This document shows, one piece after another, positions 1-10,336 of a stretch of 64,000 bases of DNA. Position 1 is the stretch's first letter, and each line of letters opens with the position of its first letter. Source of the DNA: Phytophthora hibernalis (lineage: Eukaryota; Oomycota; Peronosporomycetes; Peronosporales; Peronosporaceae); contig JAAKBF010000255.1 of the NCBI GenBank assembly GCA_012656075.1, forward strand, positions 186,001-250,000, in the 5' to 3' direction. A program made the translations under genes and the position numbers. Under the pieces are notes generated by a model that saw nothing but the letters and a program-made list of their open reading frames with translations, had not been told where the DNA came from and searched no databases.

Positions 1-4
1 TCTG

Positions 5-433
5 ATGATGCGCGCGCTGTCTCCGCCGACGTCGCTACTGCCGGACTTTGGAGACCCATCGCCCTTGTCGCTGTTAGGTGACGCGACGGTGTCTGCGGCG
101 GTGACGAGCTCAGGTGTGCTGGCGATGCCGGCGTCGATCGCAACGACGACGGTCACTACAGCGGTGAAACGAGAGCTTCCGGTTGTGAAACCCGCAGTTA
201 CAGCAGCAGCCATGAGGAGAAAAGCAGAGCTGGCGACGGCTGCAAGTCTCGCCCACAAAAAGAGGAGAACGGAGGATATCAAACCCGAACAGGTCGTGAA
301 AGCAGCCCCGCCCGCACCTATTTCCGTGCACCAGCAGATTCAGCAACAGGCTCGGCATCATCTCCATAATAGCAGCAACTCGCTGAGCGCGTCTGCTGCA
401 GCTGCCGCTGCGGCCGCAGCACGCGAAAAGTGA
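5..433 (+). CDS. low-complexity N-terminal segment, probably part of the PDZ protein
   Basis: This is an open frame of 142 codons that may begin upstream of the window. It is rich in Ala, Ser, Thr and Pro, has a basic nuclear-localisation-like patch (residues about 70-87, with KKRR), Gln/His-rich stretches, and a poly-Ala run just before the stop. The stop codon (TGA at 431-433) overlaps the ATG of the PDZ frame by one base, in another reading frame. One extra base in the AAAA run at 426-429 would make both frames continuous. I therefore read it as the true N-terminus separated by a one-base deletion (real or an assembly error). A separate upstream ORF is the alternative. Confidence 0.5.
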   Translation: MMRALSPPTSLLPDFGDPSPLSLLGDATVSAAVTSSGVLAMPASIATTTVTTAVKRELPVVKPAVTAAAMRRKAELATAASLAHKKRRTEDIKPEQVVKAAPPAPISVHQQIQQQARHHLHNSSNSLSASAAAAAAAAAREK

Positions 434-2059
434 TGAAGGAGCCGCAATCGGGCGACCTGTACGAGTGCGTGATCACGAAGCGAAACGGCGGGCTGGGACT
501 TACGCTAGCGTGCGTAGACGACCATGTTCAGATTACAGGACTTGCACCGGATACGCCGGCGGCTAACAGCGGGATCTGCGTGGGTGATACTCTAGTGGCT
601 GTTTCAGGATTGCCTGTGAGAGGACTTCAATTTTCTACAGTTATTGGTCGTCTCAAATCCACCTCCCGCAATTCTGTTGTGCTCAAGCTCCGTCGCAACC
701 CCTGTACGTTTAAATCGATGATTTTGTGTGTTGAAAGTTGTCTGACTGGTGGCATGTTAATTTGTAGTTCGACAAAATGCTGGTAATTCGGCCTCATATC
801 GTGGAATAAAGCGTCCCGGGCGTGGTGTCATTAAAGGATCTGATAGCAGCAACAGCGCTAACGTGTTGTCCAGCAAGACGATGGCTCTGGAGACAAGGTT
901 AGGAGGCGGCCTAGGAAACGGCCTGAATGGTTCGGCAGGAACTTTGAACAGTCTGCACAACGGCAGCGCCAGCACAGGTCTTGACGATTTGCATCGTTCA
1001 CATCAAGGGGTGACTGGCTTCGCGAACCATGCTGCTGGTCTGAACCATGCGCATCATCTGCAAATGCAGCTGAAATCAGAACCCATGAACTCGACATACT
1101 TCCCCACAGATGCCTCAGTTCTCACCATGGGAGTAACAGCCCCAGGATCAAGCAGTACCGGAGTGCCCCCAAGTTCTCTGGCGCCTACATCTTCATTACC
1201 GAGTGACTCACATGCTGGAGGGAGGGTCAGTCTTGAGGAAAAGGATCGTTACTACTCAGAATGTCGCGCTCTTCGGCATGAATTGGGTAGAGCAATGGTG
1301 GCACAACGGGTTCAAAAGCGGGGTTCAGAGGTTTACACTGCACAGATGCAGGCAGTTGTGGACAAGTTTCAGGAGAAAGTGAATTCGTTGCTTCCATCTT
1401 CATCTGTTCCAGCAGCAACAACACCAACAAACACTGCACCGGCTTCAGTATCGACCACCACTAATGATGAGCTCACGTCACTGCGCCAGAAGCTGGTGGA
1501 GGCGAACCAGGCCCTAGCTAAGCAACAAGCAGGCATGTTAGCTCTCCAAGAGCACGAAGCAAGACACGCCCTACCAGAGGCACAGCGGGTAAAGTGGCAG
1601 TTGGTGTCGCACATGCGGAAAAGTGTCCTTCAGATTGATTGCAAGGCAGCGTCAAAATTGTCTTCAACACCAATGGTGAAGAAAATCGGTGGGACTTCAG
1701 GGTCAACATTGGCATTTGAGGAGCGGCTCGATGGTGTCCGTCCAAGTGCATTTGCGTTGTTGGTTGGGCAGAGCAGCGTAAAACCTGGATCACCAACGGT
1801 TGAAGTGAATCTTGACGCTAAGGCATGCACAGAGGTAAGAAATCGTCGAGCTGAGTATTGTTGTGCCATGATAAACTGACAAGGTCTTTGTTGTGTACAG
1901 TTGCTGGGGTGGAATTTGCGCGAAGTGGTGGTCCAGGCAGGAGGAACTTACACTGTGAGCGTGGCCGACACTGTTCACGTGAAGTTTATGCAAACGGAGG
2001 AATCGCTCGTCGTCTCCTGGACGCTGAGTGTGAAAGACAGCAGTAGTAACAAAAGGTAG
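433..2059 (+). CDS. PDZ-domain scaffold protein, three exons
   Basis: Exons are 433-703, 768-1834 and 1901-2059, joined by GT-AG introns of 64 and 66 nt. Splicing gives one frame of 498 codons ending in TAG. Residues about 10-92 form a PDZ domain: the carboxylate-binding loop GLGL is at 20-23, followed by the usual beta-strand pattern and the segment with GDTLVAV. PDZ domains bind C-terminal peptides of partner proteins. The middle is Gly/Ser/Asn-rich, then two helical, coiled-coil-like stretches follow (about residues 210-250 and 280-320). The C-terminus is a compact beta-rich segment split by the second intron. No catalytic motif is seen, so a scaffold role is inferred. The gene converges on the nucleotidyltransferase at 2242. 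Introns were chosen because both flanking frames join without stops. Confidence 0.75.
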
Positions 2060-2241
2060 GCATCTTGAGCTTGCGCAAATGCACATAGTATTGCAGAGGG
2101 CGCGCTATCCAAAGCGAATCATGACCAAACAGCACTAGAAGAAGCCCAAACAATGTTAGGAATCAAGCAACAGCTTTTGCGCGAGCGCAAGTATGATTTC
2201 AATTTTTCTATTTGCATGTGGGAACATAGTGGTCAGGTATT

Positions 2242-5200
2242 TCAAAAGCCATCGTGGGGCATGGGCATGGGCATTGGCACACGTATGGGCGACAGCGGAT
2301 GCGAGGGTGGTGCTTGCAGGAACGGCACTTCCAGCACATGGTCGTTCACAATTGACATGATACGATCCACTGACACGTCAGCGTCCTGCTCTGCTTGGCT
2401 GTCTTCTTCGGACCTTCCCTCGTTTTGGTGCTGAATGGTGCCATCCATTAGCAAGACGTACGCGCGCACGAACTGCTGACGGATGTACTTGTCACGTGAG
2501 CCCTTGAGTACGTGAGCCACGTCGTAGCCCACCTCAAACGGATCTTCAATGCTTAAACGTGTAGTGAAACGCCACTGGGACGTGTGGCGCTTCTCGTCCT
2601 TGGTAACAGTACCGGCGTCGGCACGACGGACACTCACAACGTCGCGCGTAGCATCGAACTGTAATCCATAGTAGCGAAGGAAGCCCAGCAGCAATTCACC
2701 AACCGATTGCATGTTGCGTGCTCCGAAGTCGCGTAGTGATGCCAGCTTTTCATTGGGCTCACGAAACGCAAATGGATCGTAGAAGTACGTTTCAATGCCG
2801 CTGTGGCCCTCGGTACCATTGCTGGCAGACGGATCCAATTCTCACTCGGGCCACGGCACAATACACTTGGCAGCTTTTCTCGAGGTTCATCCGGCCAGTT
2901 CGGCGGCAGGGCCTGCAGCACAGGCAGCACAGGTGGGTCTTGGCGCTGGAGATAGTGGATAAGCAAGAGCAAGTAGCCGTATGATGAAAGCGTGCCCTCG
3001 GCAGCACAGTTCATGCGCCGCTGTTTGACAAAGCGTTTGATCACATACGCTAGCATCCGCACACGCGAGTCAGCGCTAGCGTACGCCCGGAGCAAGGAAG
3101 TGTTGCGCTGTGCCAATCGGTTCTCCACGCACAAGTCGCACTCGATGCCAGACGCGCGGGATACAAACATCACGATCGGAATGCGCGCTGTAAGGCGCGT
3201 CGTGTCCACAGAGGCGAACAGATCCGGCCGCGATTCGAGCCGCGCAACAACTTCCAGCAGTATGCGTTGCTTTTCTTCGACTGTCGGCGTGTTGACTTCT
3301 GGCAGCACGAGACACATGTCCATGTCGCTATGTTCATTACCAAACTCGTTGGCTGATGAACCAAACACATCCAGTTCACAGGTAAACGAGAGCTTAGAAA
3401 TGACCTCCGCATGCAGCTGGTCATAAATTGACTGCCTGGACGCGCGGAATGACGTACGGTCTGGCATAAGCACTGCTGCTTCACGTTCCACCCACCGAGT
3501 CAAAGCACGCGTAACGAACGGTGACGAGTGCACCATCTTGCTCTCTCCGTCAACACTTAAGTCGGATGCCGCAATGTCAATTGGCGCAAATCCGAAGTGC
3601 TCAAGCCAGAAGGCACATCGATCCGCATCGTTGGCGAAGTAGAGCCCACTCACTTGGCAAAAACGCTCACGTTGAATGCGAGCAATGTCAGCAAGTTGGT
3701 CATCCGCTACAAGCTCTCGCACGTACGTGTTCGCTTCGACGGCATTGAGCACGTTACGTAGAGTGCCGTGAAAAGTTTCCATAGGGTGCGGAATCGTTTC
3801 GGTGGCCGCGAATGACCGCGCGATATCCTCTGCACGACGTTCCAGTAAACGAAGACAGGCCTCCAGCAGATCACCAAGGAGGGCATGACCGTGAAGGAAG
3901 ACGGTTTCCACTTGATCCACAAGCCGCATCAGTGCTAATAACGCGCTCAACACCAGACCGGCATCGCCGTCGATCACACCTTGTTGGAATTTGTCATGAG
4001 TTGCGCGCAAAGTATCGATGAAGTGGCTGTACTCCAAGCAAACCTTCAGCCGGTTACTACGTGCGATGGTCACGTTCGAGTATGACACCTTTCCATGATG
4101 GTGGCTGTCGTGATGATCGTCATTTGGGTAACGCTTTCCATTTGGCTGGTGGCTGTGGCCACTTTTGTCTTCAAACACGCGGAACTCAAACTCACCTGGA
4201 GAGCGCGGTGCGCGGAATGTGATTCGCGTGTTCAAATAGCGGTAATTGCGGTGCAGCTTGTTCTCGAAAAGTACCTGCTTCACGAATATAGGTTTGTCAT
4301 TCGTAGGCTGTCCAAGCCGAAAAAGTCCCACGAGGAGGATACGCCCAACAACGCACTCGTCCGCCAGCAGAGAAACCTGAACTTTGATGTTGTCGTTGGG
4401 TTTCGTCACTTCAGGAGACACATGAATCGAATTGCCCTGACCTCCCGACATGGAGCTTGGTTCTGAGTTTCCACGGTGCAATTGAGGTGACTTCGCTGGC
4501 GAACGGCGCGAACGCGACGGGGTCGAACTCCTCGAGTGAGGTCCCCGTGATGGCGACATGGTAGGTGCGAGACCTCCGTGGCCCCCGTTGCTGTTTGGAC
4601 TGGAAGCAGGAAAGCCTGGAAACGCTCCTAGCCGTGGCGACTGCATACTGCCTCCTGGGATACTCACACTCGGCGGTGGGTACAGCTCGCGACCAGCAAA
4701 ACCTGGGTTGTTACCACTGTTGCCATTGTTGAGCAAGCCCAACAAGTCGTTACCTGACTGGGCTAGCGGCTGATGCTGGTGCTGCTGAAACATCAACCGC
4801 TCGTTCGTCGGGGGTTTAGGATGTTGATACAGTGCAGCCATCTGAGCATTCATCTGATCGCGCAGCGAGGCTGACGACGGCGACGGCGACGCAGACGACA
4901 GACCAACATCTCCCCACCCGCCACTTCCACCAAGCATCCCACGTTCGCCCAATCCTCCACTCAAGTCCAGATTGAGCATGGCGTCCGACAGGTCAAACCC
5001 TCTTCTACCCGAGACCGAAGGTCCCGTAGGTTCTGCACCTGAAAGTCTTGGTCCTCCAAGTCCCTGATTAGAAGAGTTCAAGCCGAACTCGTCTCTGTTC
5101 TGTCGGCCGAGCTCCAGACCTCCTAGCGAGGCCAAGGAGCTCAGTCCGGAGCCCGAACCAGAGCCCATAATGAAGTCCTGTTGCTGCTGGAGCTGCTGCT

Positions 5201-5498
5201 GCTGCTGTAAGTGGTACAGCGCGCCTCCAGCCTCTGTAGGTTGTCTGAGACCGCCAGTAGACGGCGGCAAAGGCGGCGGCGGGTTTAAACCCAACCCGAG
5301 GCCCCCAGAAGCCGGTGTAGGCGGCGCTGACAGCCCCAGGCCGAAGCCACCAAGCTCCAAGCCACTGTTTAACTGTCCACTGCCTGCGAGGAAGCTGTCG
5401 TGGCCGAAGGCGCCGAGACTCTGGAAGGTTGCTGTGTCCGGTTCAAAGCGTCCCCCATTTTGATTGGGTGACCGAGGTGGCTGGGGCCACGCAGCCAT
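2242..5498 (-). CDS. Cid1/TUT-like poly(A) or poly(U) polymerase, one frameshift
   Basis: The reading frame from 5498 (MAAWPQPP) runs about 885 codons and then continues in another frame from about 2850 to the stop at 2242. The first 330 residues are Gly/Ser/Pro-rich with a poly-Gln run. Next comes a beta-rich segment, then a nucleotidyltransferase core: GSS-type motif, D725-x-D727 in HSDMDMC, and a third acidic residue D788 in IECDLC. A PAP-associated domain follows (SYGYLLLLIHYLQ), and its end (ELLLGFLRYYGLQF) lies in the second frame. These are the metal-binding and substrate-domain motifs of non-canonical RNA nucleotidyltransferases, which add A or U tails to RNA. No plausible intron of usable length bridges the frames, so a one-base indel near 2820-2870 is likely. 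Pseudogenisation or an assembly error cannot be separated here. Confidence 0.75.
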
Positions 5499-5864
5499 TG
5501 GGACACTATAAATAGGACAGAGTAGAGGTATTACGTTAGACTGAGCTTTACAGCGCGGGAACGGTACGGATTGAGCGCGGACTGGTATGGGCAGAAAGAG
5601 GAGAGAGAGAGGATCAAGATGCGGCTACGTACGGAGTGCTGAGACGCAGGGAGAGCCAGGAAACGACGGAGAAGACGGCGTAGACCACCGGGCGGACACA
5701 GACCCTGAGCGTTTGGATATGACGCTCTTTAGGGGGATGGAGTGCGGTACACAAAATAACGTTGACCACATTTTGAAATGTTGGAGTTTGTATGGAATAC
5801 GACATGCAAGTGATTGACGACCACCGAAACGGCATGTTGAAGTGGCCAACATGGCTACACGTAC

Positions 5865-7022
5865 TTACAGCAAGACTGCAACTAGGTAGGCAGTGACAGC
5901 CATACCGAGTGAGTAGAAGGCGAAGGTTCCAACCGCAGCGTTGGTCTGCTCGCTCGTCGTGACACCGGACGATGACGTCGTTGTGGCACTGGCAGCGCTT
6001 GTCGTGGTTGAGGTTGAGGTGGTGGCACTTGGTGTACTGGTTGACGTGCTGGAAGTGCTGGTCGTCGAGGAACAGGCGCTGGCGAACATACAACCAGGTT
6101 GGCGAGACGGTCTCCTGGCCTCGCTGCAGGAAGCCGTGCCTGTGGACGTGTACTTGGAGGAAGCGTTCGGCAGTGAGATCTGGCTGGCTGCTTGGCCGTC
6201 GTAGTTACTGGCCGAAACCTCGTCAGCAGAGATGCAGATAGCTCCCGAGTTCTCGGCGTCGAGGTCGAGATCAGCTACTGTGAGTGAGGACGTGAGCACT
6301 GAGATGGAAGACTGGTCGTGCGCCTGGAACTGGACGTCTTCGCCGACCAAGATGCTGTCGGTCGTCAGTTGCAGCGTTGCGCTGTCCGAGAGCTCCAGCT
6401 TCAGGTCCTGCAGAGTCATGGCAGAACTCGAAATATACACGGAACTCGAGTCGCTGGCCTTGATTTGCAGCTCCGTGCTGGAGTTGCTGGCGACCAACAC
6501 GCCGTCTTCGATGACCGCTTCGGCCGACGACTCGATCTCGACGTCGTCCACGATGTTGTTCGCCGCTAAGAAGATTTCTGTCAGCAAGTACCCAGAAGAG
6601 CTTGAGCTGCTGGTATCGTACTTCACTTCCAGCTCGTCGTCGTCGTCGTTTGAGCTGACTTTCACCGCTTCAACGACGCTCTGAGAGTCGCCCGATACAT
6701 TCACGTAGCCGAGTACACCGGAGGGCACGTTGCTGACATAGCTGATAAAGACTCGACCAGGAAGTTGCAGCTTGATCGACTCGAGTCTGTCATCTTCATC
6801 GTCCGAGCTGTCATCTTCGTCATCGTCGTCGTTGTTGTCGTCATTGTTGTCTGTGTTGGTGCCGGAAAGTGTCCATTGCTTGACGAAGCCGACATGCTCC
6901 GTACTGGAGTCGACGGTCTCCGTTGAAACAGAGGACACTGAGAAGTCGGCTTCGGTGCCGGTGAGGCACGAAGCCAACACGATAAGTAGAACTGGGAGTA
7001 GCTTACGCACGTTGGAGATCAT
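5865..7022 (-). CDS. secreted Ser/Thr-rich GPI-anchored-type surface protein
   Basis: The chosen start, ATG at 7022, gives 385 residues beginning MISNVRKLLPVLLIVLASCL, a clear signal peptide. A longer in-frame start 26 codons upstream would bury it. An acidic Asn/Asp run (about residues 60-85) is followed by a beta-rich body with repeated Ser-containing strands, and then a conserved Cys pair. A mucin-like Ser/Thr tract (about 310-355) leads to a hydrophobic C-terminal tail (AFYSLGMAVTAYLVAVLL). Signal peptide, Ser/Thr stalk and hydrophobic tail together suggest GPI attachment at the cell surface. The body is paralogous to the gene at 8341-9436: both contain YVNVSGDSQSVV and GYLLTE. The repeated-strand pattern resembles adhesin-like beta-solenoids, but no family is assigned. 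Confidence 0.75.
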   Translation of the reverse strand: MISNVRKLLPVLLIVLASCLTGTEADFSVSSVSTETVDSSTEHVGFVKQWTLSGTNTDNNDDNNDDDDEDDSSDDEDDRLESIKLQLPGRVFISYVSNVPSGVLGYVNVSGDSQSVVEAVKVSSNDDDDELEVKYDTSSSSSSGYLLTEIFLAANNIVDDVEIESSAEAVIEDGVLVASNSSTELQIKASDSSSVYISSSAMTLQDLKLELSDSATLQLTTDSILVGEDVQFQAHDQSSISVLTSSLTVADLDLDAENSGAICISADEVSASNYDGQAASQISLPNASSKYTSTGTASCSEARRPSRQPGCMFASACSSTTSTSSTSTSTPSATTSTSTTTSAASATTTSSSGVTTSEQTNAAVGTFAFYSLGMAVTAYLVAVLL

Positions 7023-8340
7023 ATTCGGTGTCGCTTGCGAAGAGGAAAAGGTGTTGTGACGGTGTCCACTAGGTAGTGTTTTGAAGAATGGAGCGAGCAA
7101 AGTCGCGCAGCTCGAAAGCTTTTCGTGGGGTGCCGAGAGTATACTACCTATTTATCCATCGCCTTTGTTGTTCTTGCAGCAGCAGTCACTTCATCAGTGT
7201 CGCGGGACCTCTCGATCACTGAAATCCACCACACTGGAGATAGGAGGCCGGACACATGCAATTTTTCGTTAGCTGATTCCTGGCACTCGCTCGAAGATAT
7301 CGCTTCTTACATGAATCAACTACCGGCTCGTTCGCTTCATCCGGTCGTGTACGGTGTCACACGACTAATACATGTACCGCTTACTGCCGTACATTTTTGG
7401 GTTCACTTCACGGCCACAAAATGCAACATGTAGTCTCACGTAGCAGTTTTGATAGCTGGACATGAAGTGATTTCCAGTTCGGTGATGACTCAGTGTTGCT
7501 GCTCGACAGGGATGTACCGGTACTCAGCAGAACTGCTCAATACCGTCGTGCTCAGCTCACGCGAGGCTGCTGGGATCTTGTTGCCGGCCAACACCCTTGG
7601 GCTATGCTTTTCAGGCCGAGGCGCATCCTACCGCAGTGTGAACTTCAAATGTCCGCTAGACGTGCCGGCTTGATTTTTCGCGGTCTCATGTCAGCTCGAT
7701 TCGTCTACATCTCAGACGAATGTTGATAGTATCCAGTCATGATGATGCAGCTCACCACTCAGGGTGTAGCCAAAAAGACATCCGCACATCATGGTCTCAT
7801 CATGAGTTGAGGCTCATCGAGGCGGCAGACTTGTGTCTACCACCGCAGTGAAAAGGGCAACGAGGCACGCATGATATGGTTAAAAAGTAGGATAGTAGTT
7901 TGTGTTGCGAAGTACGGTGTACTGGTCCCCACGGTTGGTGTCGTGGCAAGATGGTTGTGTATGCGTGTGGGTTGTTTATCCAGAGAAGGCACTGAAAGTG
8001 CTGGAGGTTTTCCACGTTGTGGAATTGTCCTACGAGGTTGGTGACAGTTGAGAAAATATGTTACAGTTGAAATATGACTAGCTTTGAGGGAGAAGACAAA
8101 TACTGACTATTATGGTAGAAAGGGTAAGCTGAGCTGTGAGCTCATTTCACAAAACACCGATTCCTCGCAGACAGCATTTGCTACTGCTCAACTACTAATT
8201 GCAAGTTTGATTCTTCGCTTTGCGCTCGCGACTGTCGTTCGCGTCAGTTTGAGTACTGAGGTCTTTGTTGAGCTATCTTAGTCAGTAGAAGAACGTAGTT
8301 CTAGCACACCGCAGCAGAATCAAAAGAGATAATAAAGCGT
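7023..8340. other. intergenic region without a recognised gene
   Basis: This 1.3-kb stretch separates the two paralogous surface-protein genes. Only short, non-overlapping open frames are present, without family motifs or consistent codon use. It should hold the promoter of the gene at 5865-7022 and the 3' end of the gene at 8341-9436; no specific element can be called with confidence. Confidence 0.5.
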
Positions 8341-9436
8341 CTACAGCAGGACCGCAATTGCAGCAGCAATAGCTCCGACCGGGAGCGAAGCGAGACTCAG
8401 AGTCGAAGATGCGTTCGTGTCGTCGCTGGCATCGTCGTCGTTGGCTGTCGCCGGCGCAGAAGTCACCGTCGTGGTCGTCTGCGTGCCGCTACCGGCCACA
8501 CCCACCGTATCGCCTGAACTGGACGACGCAGAACAAGCGCTCGACACACGACGGTTTACGGGCAGGAACGCTGGTCTCATCACACGCGAAGGATCCGGTG
8601 GAGTCGTACCTGCTGGAAGCGTTAGGCATGGAGATCCGACTGACCTCCTGGCCTTCGTAGTTGGTCGCTGTAACCTGCTGCGCACTAATGCAAATGGTAC
8701 CGGTGTTCTGAGCGTCCAGCTCCAGCTGAGCCACCTCGAGCGACGACACCAGGAGTGAGATGGTCACTGAGCCCTGTGCATCGAACTGCGCCTCCTCAGT
8801 GACGGACACACTCTCGACGTTAAACTGAAGGTTCGCGGTGCTTTCCGCATCGAGCTGAAGTTGACGCACGCTCACGGCCGTACTGGTCGCTGACACGTAC
8901 ACGGCACTGGATCCGCTGGCCTCGACCTGCAGCTCGGCGGTGGTGCTGCTCGACACCAGCACTCCATCCTCAACGACCACCTGGACCGATCGCTGGCTCT
9001 TCACGTCTGTCGCGACGCCACTAGAAGCCAAGAAGACCTCGGTGAGCAGGTATCCGATGAGTGTTGTTGACGTGCTGTTGCCGATACGCACGTTCAGCTC
9101 TCCGTCGTCATCGTTGGTATCGTCGTTGCCATCCGCGTCATTAGCGTCGTCGTTGCTGACGGTAACGGCATCCACAACAGACTGCGAGTCGCCCGATACG
9201 TTCACGTATCCGAGCACACCGCTCGGCAGGCCGCTCACGTAGCTTACATACACGCGACCAAGATCGAGGTCAATGGAGTCGATGGTGGTGGCCGAGTTGA
9301 GCGTCCACTGTTTGATGAAGCTCACGTGCTCGGTAGTGGAGGTGGTGGCTTCGGTCGTTCCAGAGGTAACCGTGAACTCGGCCGTGGGGCAAGCAGTAAT
9401 CGAGACCGCGGCGAGGAGAAGAGCTTGGAGGTGCAT
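8341..9436 (-). CDS. paralogous secreted GPI-anchored-type protein with a frameshift
   Basis: It starts at 9436 with a signal peptide (MHLQALLLAAVSITA) and shares its body with the gene at 5865-7022, including YVNVSGDSQSVV, GYLLTE, and the Cys-containing end CDETSVPARKPSC. That frame continues into an unrelated-looking tail. In another frame from about 8550 to 8341, the expected Ser/Thr/Asp-rich stalk and hydrophobic anchor tail (SLPVGAIAAAIAVLL) are found. The paralogue has a Cys followed by a Ser/Thr stalk at the same place, so a single-base indel near 8540-8555 has broken the frame. This tandem pair probably arose by local duplication. Whether the copy is truly dead or merely misread in assembly is open. 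Confidence 0.7.
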
Positions 9437-9639
9437 CGTGTTGTTGGTTTTGAGAAGCTGGGGTTGGAACTGTGTTACTGAAGACTTGCTTGTTCGTTGT
9501 CATTTTTAAGAATGAAGATTGCTACGGCGCATCGATAACGACCGTCGCGTGCGCGAGGAGTAAACAGCCATCGGACACCGTCTACTGCAGCTGCAGCTGG
9601 GACCACACACCATCATGGACGCATTGAGTCAATGATTGA

Positions 9640-9667
9640 GTCCCTGGAGCCTCCAGGCTGGAGGGAC
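9640..9667. repeat. 28-bp imperfect palindrome
   Basis: GTCCCT..AGCCT..AGGCT..AGGGAC reads almost the same on both strands, with symmetric two-base mismatches inside each arm. It lies 28 bp left of the Copia target duplication, in DNA that was contiguous with the interrupted Helitron unit before the Copia insertion. Confidence 0.6.
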
Positions 9668-9694
9668 CTGTCTGGTGGGTTTGTCTGGGCGAGG

Positions 9695-9699
9695 TCGTG
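9695..9699. repeat. left target-site duplication of the Copia element (TCGTG)
   Basis: TCGTG here directly precedes the TGTTA end of the LTR and is repeated exactly at 20937-20941 after the TAACA end of the other LTR. Five base pairs is the usual size for Copia integration. Confidence 0.9.
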
Positions 9700-9888
9700 T
9701 GTTAAAGTGAATAAGTCCCTTTATTCGTTCAATTTGCTTTATTGATTGCTTATACCGCTATCCTAATGCTATCTAACAGACGTGCTCAGTCTGAAGCAAA
9801 AGTGAGGACACTCGTCCTCGCTTCCGTTCCGCATCGCACAAATATTTGCCTCTCTAGAGATGAGGCTGGAGCCAATCCTTATTGGCTC
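9700..9888 (-). repeat. distal part of the Copia 3' LTR
   Basis: It starts TGTTAAAG and aligns closely with 20524-20731 of the 5' LTR, apart from a few substitutions and two short deletions. Similarity stops at ATTGGCTC, where the Mutator-like terminal sequence begins. Confidence 0.9.
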
Positions 9889-9911
9889 GAGTAAAGGCCA
9901 GCAGTAGACAC
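9889..9911 (+). repeat. left terminal inverted repeat of the Mutator-like element
   Basis: This 23-bp end matches the right end (16298-16320, reverse complement) at 17 of 23 positions, including the outer GAGT and the perfect inner CAGTAGACAC at 9902-9911. Confidence 0.65.
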
Positions 9912-10336
9912 GTATTTGGCCATCATTAGACATTCAAGTGAGCCTGGAATAGACACCCTGGCTGTGCGACCGTGTGCACTGTTCTGTACAGGTACAACTG
10001 TCACATTGATTATAAAGTGTACTACAGTAACAATTTAGCTTCACAACTCGCACCTACAGCAACAAGACGAACCCCGCCGTCGCAGCGTCCCGCCGTGCTA
10101 TCTATGTGTCGTGAGCAGCGGTAAGAAATGAGGCGGCATGCTGCCATTTTGTTTCTATGAAGACAACGTGGCTGACTCTAATTCACTCAATTTTGACTCT
10201 TTTGACGTGCACCTTTGAGCAGTAGCTTGCCTGTGTGCCCCGTCACATACTAGTTGGTTGTTAGCTCATCTGAGGCCTGATTAAAGCAGGTTGTCGTATG
10301 TGGGTTCGCGAGTGCAAGTTTATTGATGTGGATTAA

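Noticed and set aside
4095..5463. Open frames on + opposite the nucleotidyltransferase
   Set aside because: They are antisense shadows of its low-complexity N-terminus without motifs or a plausible start.
5941..6684. Long open frames on + opposite the GPI-type protein
   Set aside because: They mirror the Ser/Thr/Asp-rich codons of the minus-strand gene, which has a signal peptide, anchor tail and paralogue.
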